Positions 34,591 to 46,595 of a DNA stretch of 64,000 nt are shown piece by piece. Position 1 is the stretch's first letter. Every line of letters begins with the position of its first letter. The notes under the pieces were generated by a model that worked only from the letters and a program-made list of their open reading frames with translations, did no database searches and was not told where the DNA came from. Origin of the DNA: Crocodylus rhombifer (Eukaryota > Chordata > Crocodylia > Crocodylidae); contig JAVSML010024617.1 in assembly GCA_038503035.1 (NCBI GenBank), positions 310,001 through 374,000 on the forward strand. The letters run 5' to 3'. The translations under genes were made by a program, and so were the position numbers.

Positions 34591-36729
34591 TATCCATTTT
34601 GACCTGAGCAGTTAGTCAAAGACTGGAGCACTGTAGGTTGCTTCTTGTTGGAAGAAATTGATGAAGATGTTAGAAATCTTTGAAACAAGCCTGTTTATTT
34701 ACAAAGAAAGCTTAAAGTCCTACCTCCCAGAAAAAAGGAAGAATCAAATGACAACAGATTATACGTCGATGGCTCCAAAGCCTGTTCAGCCTGCACTCAA
34801 TTCTCAAAGCTTTCTTCTTCCCTTCTTGCCCTACTACTGTTGCTGTGGCTGTGTCTGGGTTTCTGTTCCTTGTTTCTCCTTGCTATTCTCTCTCAGACAC
34901 CCATCACTTTTTATGATCAATGTCCTTCCATCCAGACAGCCGCATTTTAAATTCCTGCAGGGCCTTGCATGTGCCTTTGTATATACTCACATCTGTGGTG
35001 AAGACCATTGAGAGAATTTAATTCTCTCTCAGATGAAGGGCAGCGGTTACACCCACCACATTCACTCATGTTTTGCTCAGCCCACACAACTGTGTAACAA
35101 AGAAAATTGAATCAATCCCTCATGTCACTTTCTTGGGGCCAAGTTAAATTACACCCTTACAGTCCTATGGAAGCTTGACTTTACTTACCTGGGATTTGTA
35201 AGCTTATATTTCCAATATGATTTTCCCATGAACAATTTGTTCCTTAGCAAATTAAGGATATATGGACAAGTTTCTGTTAAGATGGTTTAAAGCAGACAAA
35301 AGATTCTGAAAGGTTACAGTATAGATTTATAACTCAAGCTTGGAAAATCTGGCAGGTTTTTGTGGAACAACTGCATGGCTCAATCTTCACTACAGTAACT
35401 AGATACATGGGTGAGGCTGTCATGTAGTGTGACATGCCCGTAAGTATTAGAGCACCCATAAAGGGAACTAAATAGCTTGTCTGTTTACAGCTGCCCAAGA
35501 GAAACTGCCTGTTACAGCATTCTTGACTGCACTTGCCAATGGCAAGACGCTCCCACCTGTCATTTAAATGGGAAACATACCCCATCATCTAACCTACCTA
35601 CATATTGTCTAACAAGTACAACAATGTCTCTAAATGAAGGAGGAATTTACTGCATTGTAGGTGAATATTGTGTGGGAGTGGAATGCCTTCAAAGAGATTT
35701 TTCTGGTAAGGAATATGTTCTACTGCTGCATCAGTTCTGCAATGACACCAGCACTGAAAGAGAAAAACACTGAGGGGTGGCTTTTCCTGGTGGCTGGACA
35801 AACTCCTTCTAAATGCAGATATACTTGAATTATTGGTATTCTTCAAAGCTAAATGCTAACAACTATGTGGATCTCTGAAGGATAAAGTCCTTTCAGATGT
35901 ATAAGATTTCAAGCAGCATTCTGGAGTCTATCCCCCATGCCAAGGAGCCTGTGACCATATATGCTGATAGCAAAGTCCTGTTATGTGTTAACACAAACTG
36001 ACATACAAGCCATACCCCCTGATGTGACAGACAGCTTGCAAACCCACATCTCCCATAAGAAGCATTATGGTGCTAAATATACCCACAATTAAGAGAAAAC
36101 TCCTCAGGCTTTACATAAAAAAATGGTTTTTAAAGGTGCTTTGGGGACCCTGAGGACAATGATAGTTTCATAATTTTAACATTCATTGCAGTAACTTGGC
36201 ACCATGACAAGCTGCCACAGATCCAGCAATAGCTGGGGTAGAAGTCAAAACAACCAATGAGGACTGGGTACCATTGATATGGCAAGAAATCTCAAATATT
36301 CCTCTTTCAGTTCAGTTTCTTTCAATGCGATTAAAATGGAATTTTGTGACGCTTATTGTCATTTAATTTTGAAAAATGAAAAAAAAATCCCCAAATAAAT
36401 GTGGTTGCATATTATGCATTTATAGTGGTATACCTTAATATATATTTCTATTAAACGCAAGACAAATGTAGCAGGCTCTCTGATTTACAGATAAATTTAA
36501 GAAATGTGGGACTTGGTTGCTTTTAGATGTGGTTTCTTAGTCTGGGTCCCATTTTTTCTTGATCTCTCCCTGAAGATAGCAACTGATTCTTAATCATTAA
36601 TTACAATTATAATATATATGCTGTGTATATAGAGAAGAGTACTGTTCTTTTCTTGCTGCAGCTGCTAAACAAAGATACCAACTATACCACAGTAAAGACA
36701 TGAGCCCCTTTTGACAACAGCTGCTAACA
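34591..36729. other. Unique DNA, no gene seen
   Basis: No coding or repeat signal recognised. Confidence 0.5.
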
Positions 36730-37353
36730 CAGGTTGCATACACATGGTCAAATGATCCGAAAGAATTCTTCTGAATTTGTTTTCCTGTAGAGAAACTTAT
36801 CCAGACACACCTGAACAGATATTCAAATGCTGAGCCCCTGAACAGCAGAGACTATGCAGTGTGGATACTGCATGTCAGGCCTCTCCCCCTCCTCACCGTA
36901 TTAGCATGATCTGCAGCCTCCCTCCATCTACCTAGAGACAGAATAGCAGCAGTGCACAGGGCAGCCCTGATTGGCCGACCTAGACTAATCTAAGTCAGCC
37001 TGTGTCTCCCTGAAGAACAATGTAGGGACTGTAAAAGAAGCATGTTCTGATCCCTGCTCAGCTGGAACATCAAAGGATACCAAGCAACACACTGGCTCCC
37101 TCACATCAGAGGACTATGTAATACTGGAGGACTATGTTGTGGCCTCTGTCATAAGAGAACATATACAACCATTTGCTCTCCCAGGAGAAACTCTCCTGGA
37201 AGTGATTTAACCCATGTTGTTCCCAGGTTATTTTTCTTCTGGAACAGCTTTTTTTGGTCTGGAAGAAAAATCCCAAACATTAATACACATCTGGTTTCTC
37301 CTGAAGAGCAGCAACTCTCCCAGGAGAAAGTGAATGTCTGAATGTAGCCTCAG
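36730..37353. mobile_element. Possible MITE-like element
   Basis: The left edge (aggttgcatacaca) and the right edge (tctgaatgtagcct) are weak inverted repeats. Inside, several motifs recur in both orientations: 'ctcccaggagaaactctcc' at 37,180 against 'tctcccaggagaaag' at 37,316, and 'ttcttctggaacag' against 'ctggaagaaaaat'. Non-coding. Assigned on structure only. Confidence 0.35.
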
Positions 37354-37689
37354 TCGCTAAAGGAAATTGCAGATGTTAAAAAAACAGACACAAACAAAAA
37401 AGGGAACTTTATATTAAACTCAGCACATTCCTGCACCAAGCCCCGTGCATGCTCAGAAGAGATAGCATGCTTCTTCAACCCAGGTCACCCAAAGCCTGTA
37501 GAGATCAGACACTTTACTGGTGAGGTTTGGCACTTTTATCTAATAGCTGACTGAATCAGCTTTAACTAAAAGCACCAAAAAGCCCCACTGAAGCACCCAA
37601 TCTTTACAGATCCTGCGGAGTTGGGTTAAAGTAACATGCTGCTGCTTCTGGGTAAGTGGTTTTTTATAGCATCTGCAAGCTGCCCAAGG
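37354..37689. other. Unique DNA, no gene seen
   Basis: No coding or repeat signal recognised. Confidence 0.45.
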
Positions 37690-37965
37690 GCTAAGAGTCT
37701 GCTCCAATGTGCTATAATTAATTGAGTCTACTGGAACATGGTAATTACTGTACTCCAGTCATCCTCCATGTTTCATGTCCCCATGCTTCAAAATGGCAGG
37801 GGTCGGGGGGGGCATTTTAGCTAAGTTCATTCAACAAGATTTAGATAAAGTGCCCCTGCCACCATTTTGAAGTGCAGGGACACTGATACATGAGACGCAC
37901 CAGGTGTTTTAATTAGAGCGGTTCTCAGAATGCCCGCTCCTAAAGCACATGTAACAATGCCCCAA
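37690..37965. mobile_element. Palindromic MITE-like element
   Basis: It contains an inverted repeat of about 45 bp per arm. The left arm (about 37,776-37,822, 'gtccccatgcttcaaaatgg') pairs with the right arm (about 37,844-37,884, 'ccattttgaagtgcagggac'), with short indels. Outer sequence 'gtgctataattaattgagt' mirrors 'gttttaattagagcggt'. A related half-copy is at 9,440. No coding content. Confidence 0.6.
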
Positions 37966-39154
37966 GTTACTAGAAAGGGTGCGTGCCATAAGCATGCAAT
38001 TGTAAACCACAAAGAAATTAGTTAAATAGACAAGTTTTTAAGAAGAAGGTGACTTGAGATGCAGGTAGATGCCTTGTAGGTTTTTCCAAAGGCACCTAAA
38101 TACCATTGATTTCAAAGGGAATTAGGTACTTCAGAAAACTAATAAGCACCCTCAGTGCAACTGTAGGCAACTGAAAACCTTTAAAGAACTAAAGACCAGT
38201 AGTGACCAAATGTTGCTACTGATAAAGCTATCAAGAGGATCTCTAGTAAAACAATAATAAGAAAAAAATAGATGGGAGGATTGCTTTCCTGCCAGATAAA
38301 ACTAGGTGAAAGGTTAGATTACTTTTAGTTTGGAGTGATGGGATGATCATAATTACACTGTGGCTTGAAGAAGCAGTCCTGACTAACAGAGAAAAAGGAA
38401 AATTTCCTCTAAAGACTGAAAGGTGGCAGGAGGAAACAGATAGCTTCTGAAGCTGAAATTTCTTGTGGGAACAGTGGTCTGAAAAGTTCTCATCCTTTTC
38501 CTCACACTTGGGGAGTAGGCTAGTATTTGGCTTGCCAGCATAAAATTGTCCATTTGTAAACCTGCTGACCAAGGACTAACAGAGAGTAGTAATGGCACTG
38601 TTCGCCCCTGCCCCCACATGAGCTTTGAAGAAGCAACAAAAATACCTGTTTGAGGACTCTATTTTAGGAATAAGAAAATCTAACATTGACATTTATGCTA
38701 ATTGAACAAATCTACCAACATCAAAAAGGGCAAGAAGTACATGAAAGGGGAGCAACTTTCGCAAACTGAGCCTCTCCAGGCAAGACTAAAGAAAAGAACA
38801 AGAGTGAATTCAGTTATTTGAAAGGAGAGAAAGTGACAATTAATGTAATAAATAATCAGCAGAGACAAGCAGAGAGAAAGAACTAACACCTAAACAAGTA
38901 AATTCTACCACAGAGAATTTGAGACAAACATACAGAATGAGAAACTACAGCTAAATCTCTAATTCTGCAAAGTCAACTTGACAGAAAAAGTAATATCTGT
39001 TACTCAGGATAAATATGTCATTGACAAGGGAAAAGTGAAAGACAAAGCAAAAAAATCTATAGTAAAATAGAGTATTCATATTTTGTTTGAGACACTGCCC
39101 CATGAGCTGGTGCTACCTGTTGTATATACCTGTATCTTTAGACCAGAATGGTGT
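37966..39154. other. A-rich unique DNA, no gene seen
   Basis: No coding or repeat signal recognised. Confidence 0.5.
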
Positions 39155-39432
39155 TCTGTCCAACCTTAGCCCCAGCTAATGCATGCTTGGTGGCCTAGCA
39201 TCTTCCCAGACCAGACTACTGGTCTCACATTCATTTGCCTTAAAATCCCTGTGGACAGCCCCGACTCTTGCCTGTCTCACTATGCCTTGGTGTTCCAGTG
39301 ATGTTATCAATTGGGAGGTGTTAGTCTCTACCACAGCAAGTTTAAGGCAAATGAATGTGAGACCAATAGTCTGGTCTGGGAAGGTGCTAGGCCACCGAGC
39401 ATGCAGCCTTACTGGGGCTAAGGTCGGACAGA
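39155..39432. repeat. Long near-perfect inverted repeat
   Basis: The left arm 39,155-39,244 and right arm 39,341-39,432 are reverse complements around a 96-bp spacer. The inner 64 bp (39,181-39,244 with 39,341-39,404) differ at only three positions. The outer 26-28 bp differ by one substitution and a small indel patch. Open frames cross the palindrome on both strands (39,176-39,586 minus; 39,183-39,515 plus), but neither resembles a protein. If transcribed, it would fold into a long hairpin. The flanking sequence matches no family I recognise. Confidence 0.9.
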
Positions 39433-40540
39433 TAGGGATTTCTTCTGGGGCTCCAACCTCCCCTATCCCCTGTCCGAGCACCACCCACATGTTACACCAC
39501 CGATTACACCCATAGGTCTTGTCAAGCAATCTAGTCTTTTTCTTTCTTCTCTCGTTATATGCTCTCATCTTGACAAAAAATCTCAACAGAATAAAAGAAG
39601 AGGACTACCAGACTTCCTCTCAGTCTTAGGTAAGTCTTGTGGGTAGTCCCTGTTGGGCCTTATGCACCACCACTCTCTTGATGGGGCACACCCTCTCATA
39701 GTTCAAACAAACAGACCACCTCCCCCCTTCCAGATTTTCACCCCTTTGAACTTGATGAGACTGGTTGCTCTCCCAGTGGGTAATCTCACCCTGGCCAGGG
39801 CCTTTATTGACCCTCAACTTGGGTCATGTGTCCTGCCCTTGTGGCTCACTGCAGTTCCCCTTTTACAGTCTCTGGGTTTGAGGTCCTGCCTGCCTGGTCA
39901 CCTCACTCTGCTGACCCGCTCAGGACTCTGGCCTGGCAAAAAAACCAAACAAACAAAAGAAAAGAAACTGCTGGCACCTTAATTGGAGCTCTGCGGCTTT
40001 TCCCACAGCTGGCTCACATGCAGCGGAGCTCCCCACCACTTCTTCCCACAGTGCCTTCGCAGACAGCATCTCCCGGCCCAGAGCTCAGCCAAGCTCTCCT
40101 GCCAGCCTACAGCTGGCTCCCCAAGGGTCAGAGGCTCCCATTCGATGTCTCAGGCCTCCGGACACATCCCTCTTTCTCTCAGCTCCCCAGTCTCTTCCCA
40201 TGCCTCTTCTGGCATTTGCTCCTTGTTTCCACTGCCCCAGGGCCTCTTTAATCAAATAAAGCAGCTGCTCCGGAACCACAGTTCCCGTGGCATCCTCCTG
40301 TCTTTTGGCACTGCCATCTCTCACCTGGCTGGCTCGTCTTCCCCTGGGGTGAGTTTGATCACTTTTTTCTGTGCTCCTTCACGTGTTCTTTTGTTTATTG
40401 TTAGCATACTGGGTGTCCTGACTTCCCTATCAAAGTATTTGCAGGGCTGCAAAGGCTTGAGGAGAACACAGACCACATCCTTCCTATAATTAACATGTGT
40501 TATTTCACTGGGAATAATATTGCTTTTATAGTCATAGGCT
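39433..40540. other. Unassigned, moderately G+C-rich region
   Basis: Pyrimidine-rich, without recognised domains; frames of up to 168 codons overlap in different phases and look compositional. An AATAAA-containing stretch (aaataaagcagctg) lies at about 40,253-40,266 on the plus strand. It could belong to an unrecognised LTR or a gene remnant, but no TG...CA borders were found. Confidence 0.35.
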
Positions 40541-41400
40541 AGGTACAGATGTTATACTTAATGCACACTAAGCACACAGAATGCACTTTAAAGCTGTAAC
40601 AGAACATTCACAGTACTTAAAGCATTTTTTCAGAAGGCGGCTCCCACTCTAAGTTAAAGCTTGACGGATGTGGTATTAGACTAAGGCACTTTAGGTTAAA
40701 GTGCTTTTTTGAATGTCTGTATCACATCTATTGTGCTTCAACATAAGTTGTATCCTGCCACCATCCCAGGGGCCCCTACCTGGGCTGCTTGCTAGCCTTA
40801 TCTCATGCTCATGTGCCCCAGGTGAGCACTGCCCTGGACCCACCCCTGCGCTGTCACACAAAGGAAAGAGAAAAGACTCCTTCTCCTCCTTGCTCAGCCA
40901 GGCAGTGGGGGGAGGTAACAAAGACTCTCTGCTGCGTGGATCCCTCCCTCTCCCTACCAAGCTTGTGGGCTTGTGTCTTGGTGGGGGCCAGGCAGCACGT
41001 GCTGCAGCTTCTGGCTGCCATTCTCAGGAGGCTTAGGTGGGAATAGGGAAGGGAGGCCCCCGATGTGAGGGCCTTCCCACAGTTTACTGGCAGGGGTCTC
41101 AGGGGGCTAGGCTCACTCTGCTCCCCACAGCTTGCTGGCCTGGGTCTCTGGAGGGGAGGCCAAACCAGGCCCATACAGCAGGGGGCTTCCTTTTCCCCCT
41201 GTCGCCAGTTCCCAGTGTAGCACAAAACTGGGCTGGGCAGCCCTGTGCTATAGCTCCTGGCTGCAGTTGTCAAGAGGTTAGGGCAGTGGGGGAGGGGAGG
41301 CGAGGCAAGGCGAGGTGAAGGAAACCCCACTGTTAGCATCATTGTCCACCAGATAGTGTTTAGGGATTGTTAAAGTACAATTAACCCTTAAATGGAACGT
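40541..41400. mobile_element. G+C-rich DNA-transposon-like element
   Basis: The left edge (ggctaggtacagatgtta) resembles the edge at 7,893 (gctaagtatagatgttca) and the inverted edge at 42,505. The subterminal 'actttaggttaaagtgc' at 40,685-40,705 also matches that family. The G+C-rich core shares blocks with the 7.9-9.1 kb element, for example 'gcttgctggcctgggtctc' at 41,122. The right end is uncertain. Frames inside are compositional. Confidence 0.45.
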
Positions 41401-42119
41401 GAAAGATGAATGCAGACAACTCAATGTCTTAAAATCAATCTAATTTTATTAGCGCAACAGATATTATCTTAGCAGTTTCTATATTCAGAGAGAGAAGAAC
41501 ATTCAGTATAATAATATCACCCAATCCCAGATGTTACTTTGCTCAACAGAAAAGATGGTCACTCAGTTCCTGGAAGCAAAGGGTATGTCATGGGCTGGGA
41601 CAGTCCAGACAGGTGTTGAAGGCTGGATTTATGACAATGACAACCAACTTTCTTGCTCCCCCCTTTTATGCTTTTCTTCAACTTCACTTCTTTGGTAACT
41701 GTTTGCTTTCAGATTGCTCTACAGTTAGCATACTGTCCATCTTTTATCCATCAGTACATTCCATTGTCTAACAGACCCATCATAAGCACACCTCTTAATT
41801 TGTCCTTTTGCCAGTGTCTGCCTTTGGGCATTGTCCATCGGTCTCACTTACCACCTTTAATATATCCAAACTTTTCATCCCTCTGATTCAGTTGGTTACT
41901 GTCAAGTTCAGTTAACTGAAGCTGGTAATAAGGCCATGACTACATTATGTTAAAATAACTTCTCACGGTGATAAAAAAGAAAAGATACAATATAATAATC
42001 ACCTATGAGGTCTACAAAAAACTCAAAGCCAGCTAATAAAAAAAAAAAAAGTTAATAAGGGCAAAACTTAAACAATGATTAAATAAGACTAAATATAAGC
42101 AATTCTATAAGTAGGTATA
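41401..42119. other. Unassigned stretch with weak LTR-like signals
   Basis: On the minus strand, a TATA-like 'cataaaaggggg' at about 41,664-41,675 is followed at about 41,440 by an AATAAA-type signal. No TG...CA ends with a target duplication could be found, so no LTR is called. Confidence 0.3.
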
Positions 42120-42505
42120 ACTTCAAACATTAAACATAACAAGCCATCCTAACACCCCTGCTATGTAGACCCAGTCCAGCCCTGCCCCCCACCCCACCCC
42201 CAGATCCCAGGCAGCAAGCTGTAAGGGGATCTTCACAGCAGAAGGGGCTCCATTCCCAGTCACCAACTGGTGGGAGGGCAGGGCTGGAGAGAGGGGCCAT
42301 TCTGGCAGCCTCATGGGAGGTGTGCAGGAGTGCCTCCCATCAGCTGGCCTTGGGAAGTGCAGGCAGGCACCAATTTCCCCATCCCCACCCCCCATGATGA
42401 ATATCTGTTTGGTTTGCTCCCATTCTAATTTATAGCACTTTAAGTGAAGTGCGATAGAGTGCTGCCACCAGAGACTGTTTGAACATCTATACTTAGCCAT
42501 AGTGT
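42120..42505 (-). mobile_element. Fragment of the G+C-rich element family
   Basis: Read in reverse, 42,505 to about 42,425 gives 'ggctaagtatagatgttc', then 'aaagtgctataaatta'. This matches the left edge of the element at 7,893. The following G+C-rich block (42,165-42,390) resembles the start of its core. It is probably cut off on the low-coordinate side. Confidence 0.5.
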
Positions 42506-45404
42506 CTCCCTTCACTACTGTGATATTGTGCTAACCCTTGGTTCTTCTTACTTCTTGGGCAAAGAGCTGATCCTGAATCAAGCACTCATCTTATGAGAGC
42601 TGTTAAGCCATAGTGCTGGCCTAGCTTAGCACCAGTAAGAGGGAAAGAGATTAAGTAAATTACTTGTATAAAAGAGATCCCTAGAAGCAGATTCAAACAG
42701 AATTTTGGGGGGTTCCCTCTTCTCAGATTTCTCCCTACTTACAGCTTTTCTCTTATATCAACAAAAAAACAAGGATCTGAACATTTCATTGTCAATGTTG
42801 ATTTATCCATCAGTATTTAAAGACATTTCTGAATTCAGGATCAGCTATGTGGTTAGTCTTTTGACATTCAGTAGCATTAAATTACTGCATTATGTTGAAC
42901 TGCATAGTCTGCTATGGTACACTATACAAATGCTCAATCCAGCATTTGTTCACTCCAGCAGAGTTTACATGCAACTATTTCTAACGAACTCACAAGACCC
43001 TCAGGAAATAAAAAACAGTCTTTTTTAACTGGCTGTACCTGTTGGCTAAATGAAAGTTGGAAATGAAGGCCTTACACACTTTCAGATTTCCGCATACAGC
43101 AGGGTTCAGAGCAAGACTGGCATATTTGTTTTCAGAAAATCTCCCAAAGCATTTTAGGCATGACCAGACTAATACATCTCTCCTTGACAGTTTCAAAACT
43201 TTTATTTCCTTTGCTAGATTGTAACAGATTGTTTGCAGTTTAAGTCTTGTTATCTGGGTTGCAGTGAAGAATCTGGCTGTATGCTGGGATTGGAAAGAGG
43301 TTCCGTGTAGGGAGTGGATCTCTGAGAACATCTACCCACATCAATAACTAAGAAAATGAGGGAGAGAGCAGTAGTTCGTGGCAAGGTATGAGATAACTGG
43401 TTAGCTTAGCAAACCCTCCCCATAACATTTACAGGGAAAAATACTGTTATTTGGACTGTGAGGAGACTGTTCAATCAGCAACAGAGTGAAAACAGAAAAG
43501 GAACCTCCTGTCCTAAGGGAGGGACCATTTTGCGATGCAGTACATTTTCTCATATTCAAGAATGTTTTCAGGCTTGCTCTTTCAAGTTTCCTTCATATGA
43601 CTGCAAACAATATAATTGGAAAAATACAGCCTCACATGAGAGGATTTTCATTTTCACGGCAGATTTACATGAGATTGCCTTTATCTGCAAGATGCCTGAT
43701 CACCAGTTGAAGCAACAGCTGGCATATTCTGCTTCAGCTGTATCTGGACATTGGGGAATGTCATGTTATCAAAATGTTTTAAGTGAACCCATCAAAGCTG
43801 ACACAAACTGGAACCTGCTACATCAGCCAGGCAGGCTGCTGCAGGTTTATTGCATGGTTTCACATCACTGGGTGTAAAGCAAATTGCATGAGGAAATGAA
43901 ATAGTAATTATTCTAAAGCCAAACTTGCTTTACTTTGAACTTTCCCAGAACAACATAACTCAATTTAGGTCCAAACTCTACAAGCCTCTCATGCCATTTT
44001 TGAAGTTCAAAAATGTCTCCTGCTCAACAGCCTGTGAATATCTTCCTGAGACTAACTAAAAATTTTACGAGACCCTAAACCTCTAGTTCCACTAATAATT
44101 TTTTTTCACACATGTGAACCTGGGTAAATATAACATGCTTTAGGAAGAGAAGAATTTTGCATGTGTCAAATGGAGCATTTAACTGAACTTGCCCAGAAAT
44201 GTTCTTTCTCCTTCGTGTTGTGGATTGCATTGAAATCCACATAAAATCTTTATGTGGTATCAATAATGTTTTCCTAATCTAACACGAGCCAGAAGTCAAA
44301 TCATTGAGTGACCTTTACTGCTAAAACAAGGTTTTTCTCACAAGGTATTTAATTACACATACTGTATGTTAGATGCATACAGTATATCAGTAGCTTTAAT
44401 ACCTTTAGCCTGCTTTAGCCAGTGTTGGGCTCAACTACCTTTTCCCAAATATCCAGATCAACAGTATTATTTTTTTATGACATAGCATTGGTTCTAAAAG
44501 AATAAACAAAGCATATTGCCTTATGGCTTACAGGGCATGGAGTCCACATGAACTAAGCATTCCTTTCAAAGCAGATTTTTTACCCTCCCTCATAGCATCC
44601 TACAATGGCATAGTATTAGGCCATAAACTGATGGAATGCCACATTCCCAGATTAAGGTAGAATTCTGCAACCTGAATTTCTAGCTCCTAGTCAAGAAGGC
44701 AAAGAGGTCTGAGTGTGTACAGCACGGGCGTGGAGAGCTAGACTATAACCAAAGAGTGCAGGGAAATTTAATGCCATCACATTGATGGTGTTCCCATGCA
44801 CCTGCCAAGTTGTTCTGGCAACTGAAGGAGAAATCCAAAAAGGGGAGCACATATCCAAGACCCTCAGTAGCACAAGGAAGATTACCCTTAGACCCCCATC
44901 TCCTCTTCCCCCATTCTTTCTCTACCCTTGGAGTTAAGAGAACATACACACAAGGGGATTGAGACCTACCACTTCTCTGTGTTGATAACCAGACCTAGTC
45001 TCTGATCTCATCTGTGCTTGTGTGCAACTTGGTAAGAAGAAAATACTCGTGTCACATCAGGCAATGAATAAAAAGAGTAGGCTGAATTTCTCACCACATC
45101 TCTTGTGGGAAATTCAACCTACCCTTTTTAATTGCCTTCAAAGGTAATTCAGTGCAGTATCTATTTACCACTGGTAAACCATCTTCCAGCTCTTTGTTTT
45201 TACATTTATTTCCCTTTCTTGAATACCCTTATTGTTTCACAAATACCATTCACTGAAACTCCCATCCGTGCAGTGAAGTGTTGGGGCTTCACTCATAACG
45301 ACCCAAACAGACATTTTGACTTCTTAGGATAAATGTATGGAACTGATTTATCCTCTGAATGAAAAGAGGAACTCTGCTACCAAAGAAAAGGCAGTTAATC
45401 CACA
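42506..45404. other. Unique DNA, no gene seen
   Basis: The longest frame (43,458-43,877, plus, 139 codons) has no recognisable domain and overlaps another frame of similar quality. I treat it as chance. No repeat family was recognised. Confidence 0.5.
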
Positions 45405-45993
45405 CAGGGCAGATCCAGAGTGGGTGCAGTGGTGTGGCTGCACCCCGCTTTTGGATTGGACAGCACCATGGGAACCTCTAGGGACTTTCATAAAGCAAGT
45501 AAAAATATTATCTCCTTTCCTCTTCCTGCTCAAAAAATGCATCTTCCCCACCCCTATCCTCACTCTTCCTCCTCCTCCCCTGTCTGCCTTTCCTTGCTGT
45601 CCTGAGGGCAGAGAACCACCAGAGCCATTCTTGCCCGCTGCACAGGGGCTGGGCTCACCTAGGGATGGAGACAACAGCAGTAGGAGTGGATGGGGGTTCC
45701 CCTGCCCAGTGCTGTGACTGGGCAGGGTGGGGGAAACACTCCAGGAACCCTTCAGTCACCCAGTTACCACTGGCTCCAGAACTTCCCTGCCCACCCCACA
45801 CCCCCTTCAGCTATGACAATGCCCCAGGGGCAAGCCCAGGAGTAGGGGGAGGGATGGAAAGAGGCGGGGACCTCTTTGCAGGAAAGGAAAGGGAGGAGAA
45901 GCTGGGAGCAAGGGGTGCCACCACCCCGACACTGTGGGTTGCTGCTCCTGCCCTCCCCCCCACTCCCTTTGGGAAATGCTGGATCTGCCCCTG
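45405..45993. mobile_element. Non-autonomous hAT element
   Basis: The left end cagggcagatccag and right end ctggatctgcccctg are inverted repeats of the hAT type CAGGGGCAGATCCAG (one base missing on the left). The 8-bp flanks are aatccaca and catccacc, which agree at six of eight positions with a shared atccac core, as expected of a worn hAT target duplication. The interior is G+C-rich and non-coding despite several long chance frames. Confidence 0.8.
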
Positions 45994-46466
45994 CATCCAC
46001 CCATGTCCAGGATTCCTGTAAGATTTTACTTTTTTGTACTACCCCAAACTCATTTTGATAACTATTAAGCTGGTCAAGCTCGGGAAGCCAGGGTCTCCCT
46101 GTTGGAGTTATTAGTACTTTCAGTTTAGAAATGTTATTTATAAAATCAGATTGTTTATATATTTATTAATGTATATAAGCCATACATATTCATTATCTCA
46201 CACTTACTCCTATAATTTCTAACCTCCCTCTCCCTCTCTGTTCTCACAGGCCTCAAGGGCTTATAACTACTTTAACTACAATTTATAACCCACCATTTTT
46301 TTCTTACATACCATAGGCCCCCAAAGAAGACATGTACCCTGTTTTGGGAAGACAAAATGAAGAAAAATAGATTTTTCCAGTCATGGATGAATAAAAGCTT
46401 TGTGGAGGAGGAACAGAGTCTACTCTTCAGCATCACTCACTCTTTTTTTTTTTTTTTTTTTTTGCA
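45994..46466. other. Unique DNA with a poly-T run
   Basis: No gene was seen. A T-run of about 22 bases ends at 46,463, immediately before the hairpin element. Confidence 0.5.
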
Positions 46467-46595
46467 GTTCCTTACTAAGGCTTAACCCTCTGACAGCCAC
46501 GGCTGAATTGGCAGCAGCTTTTGGCTGAGCAGCTGCCAAAAGCTGCTGCCAATTTAGCAGTGGCTAAGAGAGGGTGATGCTAAGGAGTGGACTCC
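46467..46595. mobile_element. Hairpin element (foldback MITE)
   Basis: The core arms aattggcagcagcttttggc (46,506-46,525) and their exact reverse complement (46,535-46,554) are separated by 9 bases. Pairing continues outward with a few mismatches through 'accctct...agccac' to about 46,467 and 46,595, giving arms of nearly 60 bp. Non-coding. Confidence 0.8.

Noticed and set aside
39176..39586. A 136-codon minus-strand frame and a 110-codon plus-strand frame
   Set aside because: Both run through the inverted repeat, whose symmetry keeps both strands open. Neither shows a domain or sensible composition.
39983..40489. A 168-codon frame and its overlapping neighbours
   Set aside because: Pyrimidine-rich composition with competing frames of similar length. 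No protein family is recognisable.
41401..42119. A second solo LTR
   Set aside because: TATA-like and AATAAA-like signals exist, but no TG...CA borders with a target duplication could be found.
43458..43877. A 139-codon plus-strand frame
   Set aside because: No recognisable domain, another frame overlaps it, and there is no repeat or exon context. Best explained by chance.
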